Assembly: GCA_021735645.1 (NCBI GenBank)
Contig: JAIPGP010000021.1
Coordinates: forward strand, 1 to 44,358
Origin: Candidatus Cloacimonadota bacterium
GTDB lineage: Bacteria; Cloacimonadota; Cloacimonadia; Cloacimonadales; TCS61
Direction: 5' to 3'
DNA length: 44,358 nucleotides
Shown: piece after piece, positions 7,622 through 16,492 of the stretch
Numbering within the stretch: the first letter of the stretch is position 1
How the letters are laid out: the number at the start of each line of letters is the position of its first letter
Program-made: the position numbers and the translations under genes
The notes under the pieces: model-generated
Seen by the model: the letters and a program-made list of their open reading frames with translations, nothing else
What the model was told of the DNA's origin: nothing
Database searches by the model: none

Positions 7622-10546
7622 ATGAGAAGACTGTTATTATTTCTATTATTGGGTTTGTTAGTAGGATTATATAGTAACGTCTGCTGGGAAGAGAATGGTA
7701 AAGTTATCTGGCAGGGAAGCTATTTTAATTATTCGGATTTAGTAATTGGACTGAGCGATGGCAGCTATATGCTGATGTGGAATGATGCTTCCGGTGGATT
7801 GCCGGAAATGAAAATGCAAAGAGTATCTGCTGAGGGAGAAAATATCTGGCAGCAGCCGATACTGGTAAGCGAACAGGAATTATACCGTCCTCACGAAGAA
7901 AAATTAATGGAAGCAGCAGATGGCAATATTATCGCAGTCTGGATAGAGCTTGAAGAGCCTCCTGTAATACGCTGTCAGAAGCTTGATCCGGCAGGAAATA
8001 AACTGTGGGGAGATAATGGCTTGAGCTTTGATCTTGATAATTACTGCCAGTATCCTAACAATCTTGAGATTGCAGCAGCCCCGGCAGGTGGAGTATATAT
8101 AGTCTTTACCGGAGAGGATATCAAGGCAATTTATCTAGATACAGATGGAAATCTGGGAACAGGCTGGAGCATTGGCGGTAATACTATATTTACTGATACA
8201 CAATACTATTCATGTGCAGTAATACCGGACAGTTTTGGTGGATTTGCAGTTGCAGCAAAAGGAGATGGATGTGATAATATCTTACTGCAAAGATGCAATA
8301 TAGCAGGTGATTTTATCTGGGGTGATGAAGGGTTGGAAATCACTGATGCCTCTGGTTTTCAGTTTCAGAATTGGGATTCTGAATCCTTTATGGTCATTTA
8401 TAAAGATTCAGAATCAGAATCACTAAAAGCAGCAGCAATAAGTGAAGCGGGTGAATTTTTATATTCTGAACCTGAGACAGTGGCAACTGCCGGTGATAAT
8501 TATGATCTTAGATATTTTGAGTTCACCAGATCATCTGAGGGTAAATTAATCCTCGTGCATGAAGCAATGGAAGTATATACAGAGGAGCATTTACTGATTG
8601 CCCAGAAAATGGAAATTGGTGAAGATCCGGAATGGGGGGAAACAGGGATTATCGTTAAATCTTTATGCTCTATGGCTACAAATCATCATTTTCACTACCA
8701 AATGGCTATTTTAGCAGATGATGCTGGGGGAATTTATCTAAGCAGTCTTTTTTCAGAAATTTATAATTCCGGGATTGACTATTTTCACCTTAACAGCGAG
8801 GGAAACTTGCTTGCCGGTATAGAACCCGTCGTAGAATTTACCCGTAATCAGGGAACAGTTTTGAAACTGATAGAAAATCCAAATGGCAGCAGAGGAATGT
8901 TCTGGAGTGAATTTGAGGGTGAATATGAAAACCTTCAACTGCAAATCTTTGATGAAAATGATGATATTGTATTACCAGAAAATGGCGATATTATCTGGCA
9001 GGTAGCTTATGGCAATGCCTATAGCAATTCAGATTTAGTATCTAAAGGAATATATTCGGCAGTAGCCTGGAGCGATAAACGTAAAGGAAATTTAGACGTT
9101 ATTGTTCAAGTAATTAATAATGAAACAGGTGAATTCCAGTTTGCTGAGCTGGGAATTGCAGTTTCAGAGAGTAATGAGATCAGGCAGGATAATCCCCGGA
9201 TATGTTTTAGTGATAATGGTGAATATATCTGCATAATCTGGAAATATTCTACATCCGGACACGTTTACGGGGTACAGATCATGGATCTGGCAGGGAATCG
9301 ACTTGCCGGTGAGAATGGCATAATCATAGAAGAGCCTATATTCTATCTCTATGGAATTTCATTAGGAGTGATAGATAATAGTTTTATAGTTACCTGGTCT
9401 GGAAATACAAATAGCTATGTGGATCCAGGCTGGAATGTGAGAGCTCAGAAAATTGAGAATTTTCTGCCAGTCTGGGGTGAAGGAATAGTCCTGCAATATA
9501 GTCAAGAAGAGAGTTATGCAAATATTAAAAGCTTAGGAGAATATATTCTCTGGGAAGCATATACCGAGAATGGCAGATATTTAAAGATCACCAAACTTGA
9601 AGAAAATGGTGAAATAGCAGAGAATTGGGAAGATATTATCCTGAATAGCTCTTATTCATTTGCATACTACAATGCGGAAATATTTCCTTCTCCTGAGGGA
9701 GTGTATGTCCTGTGGGAAGCTAATGTTCCTTTAGGTAATTGTCACCTTTATGCTCAGTCGATTTCAGCAGATGGTAATATATTGTGGGAAGCTGAGGGAC
9801 GCCATATTTGTGAATTAGAAGCTGAAATGAAAGTAATGAAACTTGAAAATGAGCAGCTTTTTTACCTTTACTATTCTGATAATTATAATCTGGAACTCAG
9901 GCAATATGATCTGGCAGGAAATTCTGAATGGGAAGAACCTGTAGTTATTGATGCTTGTGCAGAAGGCATGGATACCTGGGCAAGTCTGGGAATATGGGAA
10001 GATATTATCACCGTTTACTGGACAACCGAAACTGAGAGAGATGTATATGCCAAATTCTATGATCTGGATGGGAATTTAGTAGATAATTTTCCCGAAGACG
10101 GTTTGGCAATCTGCACTGAAAGACATAGCCAGACCGTAAGTTCATCAACTATAGATGACAACGGCAGCAGTATCCTTCTCTGGCAGGATACCAGAGGTGA
10201 AGGAAGCTATTACGGATTATATGCCCAGAAAATCGAGTTAAGTACAATACCGGCAACAGATGATGAGATTTTAAATGGTAATCTGACAAATATAAATAAT
10301 TATCCCAATCCTTTTATGCAAAGTACAACTTTGACATGTGACCTGCCCAGAGGCATTGAAAGTGCAGAAATAGTTATCTATAACATCAAAGGACAAAAGG
10401 TGAGAAGCCTGCCGGCAAAAGCAAATGAAGTTGAATGGGACTGCCGGAATGAAGCAGGGAAACTAGCAGGAGCAGGAGTATATTTCTACAAGCTGAAAGG
10501 GAAAGGAATAGAAAGCAAAACTGGTAGAATGATACTGCTGCGTTAA
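7622..10546 (+). CDS. Secreted repeat protein with T9SS-like sorting domain, paralogue 1
   Basis: Predicted secreted protein of 974 aa. A signal peptide (MRRLLLFLLLGLLVGLYS) is followed by about a dozen ~70-residue repeats with the consensus [VLA]Q-[KR]-x4-G-x3-W-x-E (MQRVSAEGENIWQ, CQKLDPAGNKLWG, AQSISADGNILWE), which suggests a beta-propeller or beta-solenoid. The last ~85 residues form a Por/T9SS-type sorting domain: NYPNPF, AEIVIYNIKGQKVRS, GVYFYKLKG, then a basic ending. GGAGG (7612-7616) is 5 bp before the ATG at 7622; an ATG at 7610 overlaps that site and is less likely. It is the first of four secreted-protein genes in a row. Substrate or partner unknown. Confidence 0.88.
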   Translation: MRRLLLFLLLGLLVGLYSNVCWEENGKVIWQGSYFNYSDLVIGLSDGSYMLMWNDASGGLPEMKMQRVSAEGENIWQQPILVSEQELYRPHEEKLMEAADGNIIAVWIELEEPPVIRCQKLDPAGNKLWGDNGLSFDLDNYCQYPNNLEIAAAPAGGVYIVFTGEDIKAIYLDTDGNLGTGWSIGGNTIFTDTQYYSCAVIPDSFGGFAVAAKGDGCDNILLQRCNIAGDFIWGDEGLEITDASGFQFQNWDSESFMVIYKDSESESLKAAAISEAGEFLYSEPETVATAGDNYDLRYFEFTRSSEGKLILVHEAMEVYTEEHLLIAQKMEIGEDPEWGETGIIVKSLCSMATNHHFHYQMAILADDAGGIYLSSLFSEIYNSGIDYFHLNSEGNLLAGIEPVVEFTRNQGTVLKLIENPNGSRGMFWSEFEGEYENLQLQIFDENDDIVLPENGDIIWQVAYGNAYSNSDLVSKGIYSAVAWSDKRKGNLDVIVQVINNETGEFQFAELGIAVSESNEIRQDNPRICFSDNGEYICIIWKYSTSGHVYGVQIMDLAGNRLAGENGIIIEEPIFYLYGISLGVIDNSFIVTWSGNTNSYVDPGWNVRAQKIENFLPVWGEGIVLQYSQEESYANIKSLGEYILWEAYTENGRYLKITKLEENGEIAENWEDIILNSSYSFAYYNAEIFPSPEGVYVLWEANVPLGNCHLYAQSISADGNILWEAEGRHICELEAEMKVMKLENEQLFYLYYSDNYNLELRQYDLAGNSEWEEPVVIDACAEGMDTWASLGIWEDIITVYWTTETERDVYAKFYDLDGNLVDNFPEDGLAICTERHSQTVSSSTIDDNGSSILLWQDTRGEGSYYGLYAQKIELSTIPATDDEILNGNLTNINNYPNPFMQSTTLTCDLPRGIESAEIVIYNIKGQKVRSLPAKANEVEWDCRNEAGKLAGAGVYFYKLKGKGIESKTGRMILLR

Positions 10547-10568
10547 AAAGAGAATTCTGGAGGAAAAG

Positions 10569-13490
10569 ATGAAAAGAATTGCATTATTTTTAGTTTTAGT
10601 TTTATCAATCGGTTTACATAGCTATGTCTGCTGGGAAGAGAACGGCATAGCAATCCGGCAAGAGAGTAATTTAAATTATTCGGGATCTGTTATTAATCTT
10701 AATGGTGGCGGATATATGATGCTGTGGAGTGATGCCTCTGGTGGTCTGCAGGAAATGAAAGTGCAGAAGGTATCAGCAGATGGAGAAAATGTCTGGGAAG
10801 AGCCAGTGATCTTGACTACCCGTGAATGTTACTATCCAAATGGAGAATCTCTGGTTGAATCTTATAATGGAGAAATTATCGCTGCCTGGTATGAACTGGG
10901 TAATCCGGGTTTATTAAGGCTTCAGAAAATAGATGATGAAGGTAATCTGCTTTGGGGAGAATCAGGTTTGATAATTGAACTTGAATGGGAAGCGAACAAC
11001 TGCTTTGATTTTGATATGATCAGTGATGGTGCTGGAGCTGTTTATCTTATCTGGCTAAAGGAAGAAGGACAAAATGAGATCAAAGTGCTCTATGTGAATG
11101 CAGACGGGGAAGTGCCGGCAGGCTGGGACAGTAGCGGATTAGACATATTTAGTGACAACAGCTATCCTCAAACTTTTTCAGCAGAACCTGATGGATATGG
11201 TGGTATAATATTAGCTGTCAGATTTTCAATGGAAGATATTCATTTGCAAAGGTGTGATAATCAGGCAAATTTGCACTGGGGTATAGAAGGTATCACCATG
11301 CCTGGATTAGTAGCGGAATATAAGATGTCTCTTCTGCCCTGGGGAGTTGGTGAATATGCGATTATTGTTGAGCAAAACGATGGCTTTTGGGCAAATACCA
11401 TTGATTACACTGGTAATTTTGGTTTTAGTGAAATGCAGCTTATCGCTCCAGTAGAAAATGAAAGCGATTATAAAATGTTAAGAGGAATAAAAACTTCTGA
11501 TGGCAAGCTGGGAATGATCTGGAATGAAGAAGATGGCGAACTCAATTATATCCACACCCAAAAGACAGAGATGGGAGAAGAGCCGGACTGGGGAGAAGAC
11601 GGTATCCTGCTGGGAACAAGCGAGGATGACTATGTGGTAAACATGGCAGTGGTGGCAGATGAAAGCGGAGGGCTTATTCTTTCCTGGAGTGAATTGGAAG
11701 GTGACACTTATAATATTTTGTATCAGCACCTGGATAGCGCTGGAAATGCTGTAAATGAAGTCGAACCGCAATTAATGGGTTCATCTTATCATTACTGGCA
11801 TTCATTGCGGATGTTCCGAGATTCCCTGAACAGTATTATGTTCTGGCAGCAGCATAAAGAGGACAAAAATGAACTGGCTTTGCAGATATTTGATAGTGCT
11901 GAAACTCCGCAGTTAGCTGAACAGGATAATATTATCTGGGATGTACTGGCGGGAACAACACATAGTCCTTATCTGCTGAAGGCAAAAGGGAGTATTTCTG
12001 CCATTAGCTGGCGCGATGAAAGGTATCCTCAATCTCAAATTTATCTTCAGGTGATCAATAATGAAACTGGGGATTTATGGTATGAAAGTAACGGAATAGC
12101 TGTTACCAGTCAATCAGAACTGGAAGAAAATGACGAAAATTTCTGTATAAGTGATAATTGTGAAAGACTCTGTGTTACCTGCGGAGTATTATCTGACATG
12201 TACTATCTGGGAGGAGTACAAATACTTGATCAGGACGGAAACAGGCTGCTGGGTGACGATGGAATGACATTTAATGCTGAAGCTAATCTAATTGACAATG
12301 CGATTTGCAGTACTGGTGAAAATGAATTTCTGATCGTATGGACTGAGACCGACGGTGACTTTATGAATCCAGCCTGGTATTTGAAAGCACAAAAAATTGT
12401 AGATGACCAGTTTGTGTGGGGAAATGGAATAACTATTGTGGATAATCCTGAAAATGAGGTTAGTGATATTAATATTCAATACCCTTATATATCCTGGATT
12501 GATTGGGATTTTCCTGCTGGTGACTTAAAACTTGTAAAAATTTCTGATGACGGAAGTATAGCACCTGGCTGGAATACTGACGGTCTTATAGTCACTAATG
12601 ATTACAGAAATAATACATCTCAGATTTGTAAAAATGACTCAGGAATGTATATTTTCTGGCTGGAGATAATAGATCAGAATACTTATCAGGTAAGGGGACA
12701 GAACTATAGCTCTGATGGAGAAATACTTTGGGAAGAAGGTGGGAGAATATTTGGTGATCAGTGTGATGACCTCTACGAATACCATTTTGCTGGTGAATAT
12801 CTATATTCTCTGGTATATGAAGATGAAAATCCCTGTATTCTTTATAAATACGATCTGGATGGTGAATTTGTCTGGGAAAACGGTATCACATTTGAGAATT
12901 TTGCTGCTTTATATATATCTAATTTTAGTGTCTGGGAAAATGCCTTAATAGTATATGGTACTTCAGAAAGTAATGATATATATGCCATAATCTATGATAT
13001 TGATGGTAATATCGTTGAGAATTTACCTCCCGAAGGTCTGCAGGTCTGCACTCAACAGCATGCCCAATCCTTCAAGGCATGTGCAACTGATGAAAATGGC
13101 AGCAATATAGTATTGTGGAAAGATGAGAGAGGAGAATTTGCGCCATATACAGATCCCAGCCTGTATGTTCAGAAAATAGACCTTACTTCTGTGCCGATAA
13201 CTGACGAAGAGATTCCTGATGGCAATCTGGTAAATATGACCAATTATCCTAATCCCTTTTCGAGAAGCACCACTTTGAAATGTGATCTGCCCAGAGGTAT
13301 TGAAGATGCTGAAATTGTGATCTATAATATCAAAGGACAAAAAGTGAGGAGCATTCCAGCCACCTCAAATGAAGTGGAATGGGACTGCCGTAATCAGGAT
13401 GGCAATTTAGCCGGTTCTGGGGTTTATTTTTACGTTCTGCAAGGCAAGAATATCAAAAGCGAAACCGGTAAAATGATCATGCTGCGTTAA
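10569..13490 (+). CDS. Secreted repeat protein with T9SS-like sorting domain, paralogue 2
   Basis: Tandem paralogue of the gene before it, 973 aa. It has the same layout: signal peptide, mature start SYVCWEENG, repeated Q-K-x4-G-x3-W units (VQKVSADGENVWE, LQKIDDEGNLLWG, AQKIVDDQFVWGN) with W-x-D/S turns, and a C-terminal sorting domain (NYPNPFSRSTTLKCDLPRGI ... GVYFYVLQG). The first 60 mature residues and especially the last ~85 are much closer to the neighbours than the middle. GGAGG lies 4 bp before the ATG and the gap from the previous stop is 22 bp, so it is in the same operon. Function unknown; extracellular or cell-surface location is inferred from the ends. Confidence 0.88.
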   Translation: MKRIALFLVLVLSIGLHSYVCWEENGIAIRQESNLNYSGSVINLNGGGYMMLWSDASGGLQEMKVQKVSADGENVWEEPVILTTRECYYPNGESLVESYNGEIIAAWYELGNPGLLRLQKIDDEGNLLWGESGLIIELEWEANNCFDFDMISDGAGAVYLIWLKEEGQNEIKVLYVNADGEVPAGWDSSGLDIFSDNSYPQTFSAEPDGYGGIILAVRFSMEDIHLQRCDNQANLHWGIEGITMPGLVAEYKMSLLPWGVGEYAIIVEQNDGFWANTIDYTGNFGFSEMQLIAPVENESDYKMLRGIKTSDGKLGMIWNEEDGELNYIHTQKTEMGEEPDWGEDGILLGTSEDDYVVNMAVVADESGGLILSWSELEGDTYNILYQHLDSAGNAVNEVEPQLMGSSYHYWHSLRMFRDSLNSIMFWQQHKEDKNELALQIFDSAETPQLAEQDNIIWDVLAGTTHSPYLLKAKGSISAISWRDERYPQSQIYLQVINNETGDLWYESNGIAVTSQSELEENDENFCISDNCERLCVTCGVLSDMYYLGGVQILDQDGNRLLGDDGMTFNAEANLIDNAICSTGENEFLIVWTETDGDFMNPAWYLKAQKIVDDQFVWGNGITIVDNPENEVSDINIQYPYISWIDWDFPAGDLKLVKISDDGSIAPGWNTDGLIVTNDYRNNTSQICKNDSGMYIFWLEIIDQNTYQVRGQNYSSDGEILWEEGGRIFGDQCDDLYEYHFAGEYLYSLVYEDENPCILYKYDLDGEFVWENGITFENFAALYISNFSVWENALIVYGTSESNDIYAIIYDIDGNIVENLPPEGLQVCTQQHAQSFKACATDENGSNIVLWKDERGEFAPYTDPSLYVQKIDLTSVPITDEEIPDGNLVNMTNYPNPFSRSTTLKCDLPRGIEDAEIVIYNIKGQKVRSIPATSNEVEWDCRNQDGNLAGSGVYFYVLQGKNIKSETGKMIMLR

Positions 13491-13507
13491 AAGAGAAGGA
13501 GATTATG

Positions 13508-16468
13508 ATGCGAAAATTATCAGTACTTATTTTTATTCTATTTATTACCCTTAATTTACCTGGCTATACCTGCTGGGAAGATAATGGTATTCCCATCCGT
13601 CAGGAGACAAATTTATACTGGGATGGCTCTAATATTCAACTTAGTGATGGCAGCAGTGTGATCGTGTGGAGTGATGCTTCAAATGGACAGCAGGAACTGC
13701 GTGCCCAGAGAATATCCACTGCTGGAGAAACACTTTGGGCAGATTCAGGAGTATTGTTATCAGAAACGCACAATATGAATTATAATTATACCCTAAAAGT
13801 ATCGGCAGAAGATGATATTTTTGTAAGCTGGATGGAGAGCATTGACACAGTATCCCATCAGGTGCGAGGACAAAAATTAGACATAAATGGAAATACCCTT
13901 TGGGACGATAACGGAATAGTGATTGTTGGTGATGACACCGTTAGAATAACTCAGTTTGACCTGGCGCTTGATGAAGATGGAAATTCTCTTTATTTTGTGA
14001 GAATCAGGAGACTGAGTTATTACTGGTATTATGTGTATAAACTGGATAATAATGGGGTTACTTACCCAGGATGGTCTGCGATAGGGATACCGGTTAATGA
14101 ATATGCTACTGATCATTCTTGCGGTCGTGTAGTGACAGTGGAAAATAATGTCTTCTGTCTGTGGAAAGAATCAGCAGGTCCTGAATCTTATCAATATTAT
14201 CAGATATATAGTTCTGATGGACAAGCTCAACTCACTCCTGGTGGAGAAATTTTCACTGAAGATTTTTTCTTTGGCGGTACTCCAGAATTAAAGGTTACAT
14301 CCGAGTATCAGATTCTGATATTTGGTTCATCATTTACCGGTAGTGGCTATGATGCAAGAGCGCAACTCATTGACCTGACTGGTGAAGATATCTGGGAAGA
14401 ATATCTTATTTTTCATGATGAGAATAGTGCAGCTAAAACGCTGGTTCAGGGACAGGGAAATGATTATTTCTGCACCTGGTATGAACACGCTGAGCCTTAT
14501 GGCATGCGAATAAGTAAATTTAATTTAACTGGAGAATTACTTTGGTCTGAGCCTTATTTACCCGGAAATGGCGAGCAGGATAGTATCGATCTGAAACCGG
14601 ATGCTAATGGCGGAATCTGGATTAGTTGGAGTGATCAAAATAGTGAGATCATGCTGCAGCATCTAAATTCTGATAGGCAGGAAACTTTTGCTGCACCGGG
14701 AATCCTCGTCTCTGATCTGGGATTAAATAACTATATACCAAGTATATTGTTGGATGAGAATGATGAGATCATGCTGAACTGGTATAGTGAAAGAGAGAGT
14801 CAGCAGCGGCTTTATCTGCAAAAAATAGATTATGAAGGCAATCTCCTGTGGGGTGAAGATGCCCTGTTTTTTTACAGCCGGCTGGGAGGCAGAACTAATT
14901 ATTTTGACCTGGCTGGAAATGATCAGTTATCGGTTATTGCCTGGACAGATACCCGTTGCGATACTACACTGCAGGATATATATATGCAAATTGTGGATAA
15001 TGCCACCGGAGAAATCTGCTTATGCGAAAATGGCATATGCGTTGCCACGGATGCTGATCAATATGTAAAAACCGCAATTACTGATAATAGCGAATTGTTC
15101 GGGATCGTCTATCGAAAAATGGATACTGAGCATATTTATTTTCAGATGATCAATGCCAGCGGAGAGCTGCTATTCCCGGATGATGGTCTATTTCTGTATG
15201 ACTGTTATGGTAATCCTCAAGTCATAGACTTGCAAATACTTCCTGCTGCCGACTATTTCATGCTTCTTTGGTCAACTCCGCTTTTTCAACCTGATGAAGG
15301 TGTTCATTTGCAGAAAATTAATGAATCAGGATTCCAGTGGGGGGAAAACGGCATTATGCACGAATTTCCAGTGATTGTTGATGTTCTGACTGCGAAAGAA
15401 AATTACTGCGTCCTCTGGGAATTTGACCATACTGAGCCTCATCTCCATGTTCTTAGATTTACCGAAGACGGTGCCATTGCGCCGAACTGGGACACATCCG
15501 GACTTGAGATTGCTACAGGAGATCCCTATTTGTCATATATGGATGCAGAACTGGTTAATGATCAGCTTCTGGTAATATGGTCTGAATTGTTTACAGATTC
15601 TTATGAATATAGCATTAGTGGACAACTGATCAATCCTGATGGGACATCTGTATGGGAAACCGGAGGCAGGTTGCTGATGCCTGATAATACCAGCTGTCCC
15701 TATAATGCGCAATATACTGATTTAGAGATCATTGACGATCAAAGCTTTTTATTATCATATAAGGATGCCAATAACGGGAATACATATATCCAGAAATTTG
15801 ATATGGACGGTGTACCGCTTTGGGAATATGATGGCATTAATCCATTTGAGGTTAATAGTTCAAGATATCAACAGATAGTTAGTTATGGCGACGTTATTGG
15901 TATTTACAGCATGTTTTTACATAATCCCGATGATTATTACAATTATGACTTATACGGCACTTTTTATGATCTGGATGGTAATCTCTGGGAAGGTGTTTCA
16001 CAAGCAGGTTTCCCTATTTGTGATCTCACTATTCAGGATTCAATTTGCGATATAGAAAGAGATTCGCAGGGCAATAATTATCTCTGCTGGTTTGACAATA
16101 GAACTAAGAATTACAATGATGAGTATGAAAATGATCATAGCAGTCTTTATATGCAAAAAATAGAACTTCCCACGCTGGTTATCGGAGAAGACGAAATTGT
16201 CAGTTTTAGTAAGATAAGCAATTATCCCAACCCGTTTACTCAAAGCACTACTTTGAAATGTGACCTGCCCAGAAGCATTGAAAATGCAGAAATAGTGATC
16301 TATAATATCAGGGGACAAAAAGTGAGAACCCTGCCGACAACTGCTAATGAAATAGAGTGGGATTGCCATAATGATGCTGGAAAACTTGCCGGAGCTGGAG
16401 TATATTTCTATCGCCTCAGGGGTGAAGGTATAGAAAGCAGAACCGGCAGAATGATTCTACTACGCTAA
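13508..16468 (+). CDS. Secreted repeat protein with T9SS-like sorting domain, paralogue 3
   Basis: Third tandem paralogue, 986 aa. Signal peptide, mature start GYTCWEDNG, the same ~70-residue repeats (AQRISTAGETLWA, GQKLDINGNTLWD, LQKIDYEGNLLWG), and a C-terminal domain almost identical to the other two (STTLKCDLPRSIENAEIVIY, then NIRGQKVRT). Two consecutive ATGs occur at 13505 and 13508. The second is preferred because GAAGGAG ends at 13501, leaving a 6-bp spacer rather than 3. It begins 17 bp after the previous stop. The body has diverged most of the three in sequence. Role unknown. Confidence 0.87.
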   Translation: MRKLSVLIFILFITLNLPGYTCWEDNGIPIRQETNLYWDGSNIQLSDGSSVIVWSDASNGQQELRAQRISTAGETLWADSGVLLSETHNMNYNYTLKVSAEDDIFVSWMESIDTVSHQVRGQKLDINGNTLWDDNGIVIVGDDTVRITQFDLALDEDGNSLYFVRIRRLSYYWYYVYKLDNNGVTYPGWSAIGIPVNEYATDHSCGRVVTVENNVFCLWKESAGPESYQYYQIYSSDGQAQLTPGGEIFTEDFFFGGTPELKVTSEYQILIFGSSFTGSGYDARAQLIDLTGEDIWEEYLIFHDENSAAKTLVQGQGNDYFCTWYEHAEPYGMRISKFNLTGELLWSEPYLPGNGEQDSIDLKPDANGGIWISWSDQNSEIMLQHLNSDRQETFAAPGILVSDLGLNNYIPSILLDENDEIMLNWYSERESQQRLYLQKIDYEGNLLWGEDALFFYSRLGGRTNYFDLAGNDQLSVIAWTDTRCDTTLQDIYMQIVDNATGEICLCENGICVATDADQYVKTAITDNSELFGIVYRKMDTEHIYFQMINASGELLFPDDGLFLYDCYGNPQVIDLQILPAADYFMLLWSTPLFQPDEGVHLQKINESGFQWGENGIMHEFPVIVDVLTAKENYCVLWEFDHTEPHLHVLRFTEDGAIAPNWDTSGLEIATGDPYLSYMDAELVNDQLLVIWSELFTDSYEYSISGQLINPDGTSVWETGGRLLMPDNTSCPYNAQYTDLEIIDDQSFLLSYKDANNGNTYIQKFDMDGVPLWEYDGINPFEVNSSRYQQIVSYGDVIGIYSMFLHNPDDYYNYDLYGTFYDLDGNLWEGVSQAGFPICDLTIQDSICDIERDSQGNNYLCWFDNRTKNYNDEYENDHSSLYMQKIELPTLVIGEDEIVSFSKISNYPNPFTQSTTLKCDLPRSIENAEIVIYNIRGQKVRTLPTTANEIEWDCHNDAGKLAGAGVYFYRLRGEGIESRTGRMILLR

Positions 16469-16492
16469 GTATAATAAATTTTAGGAGGAAAA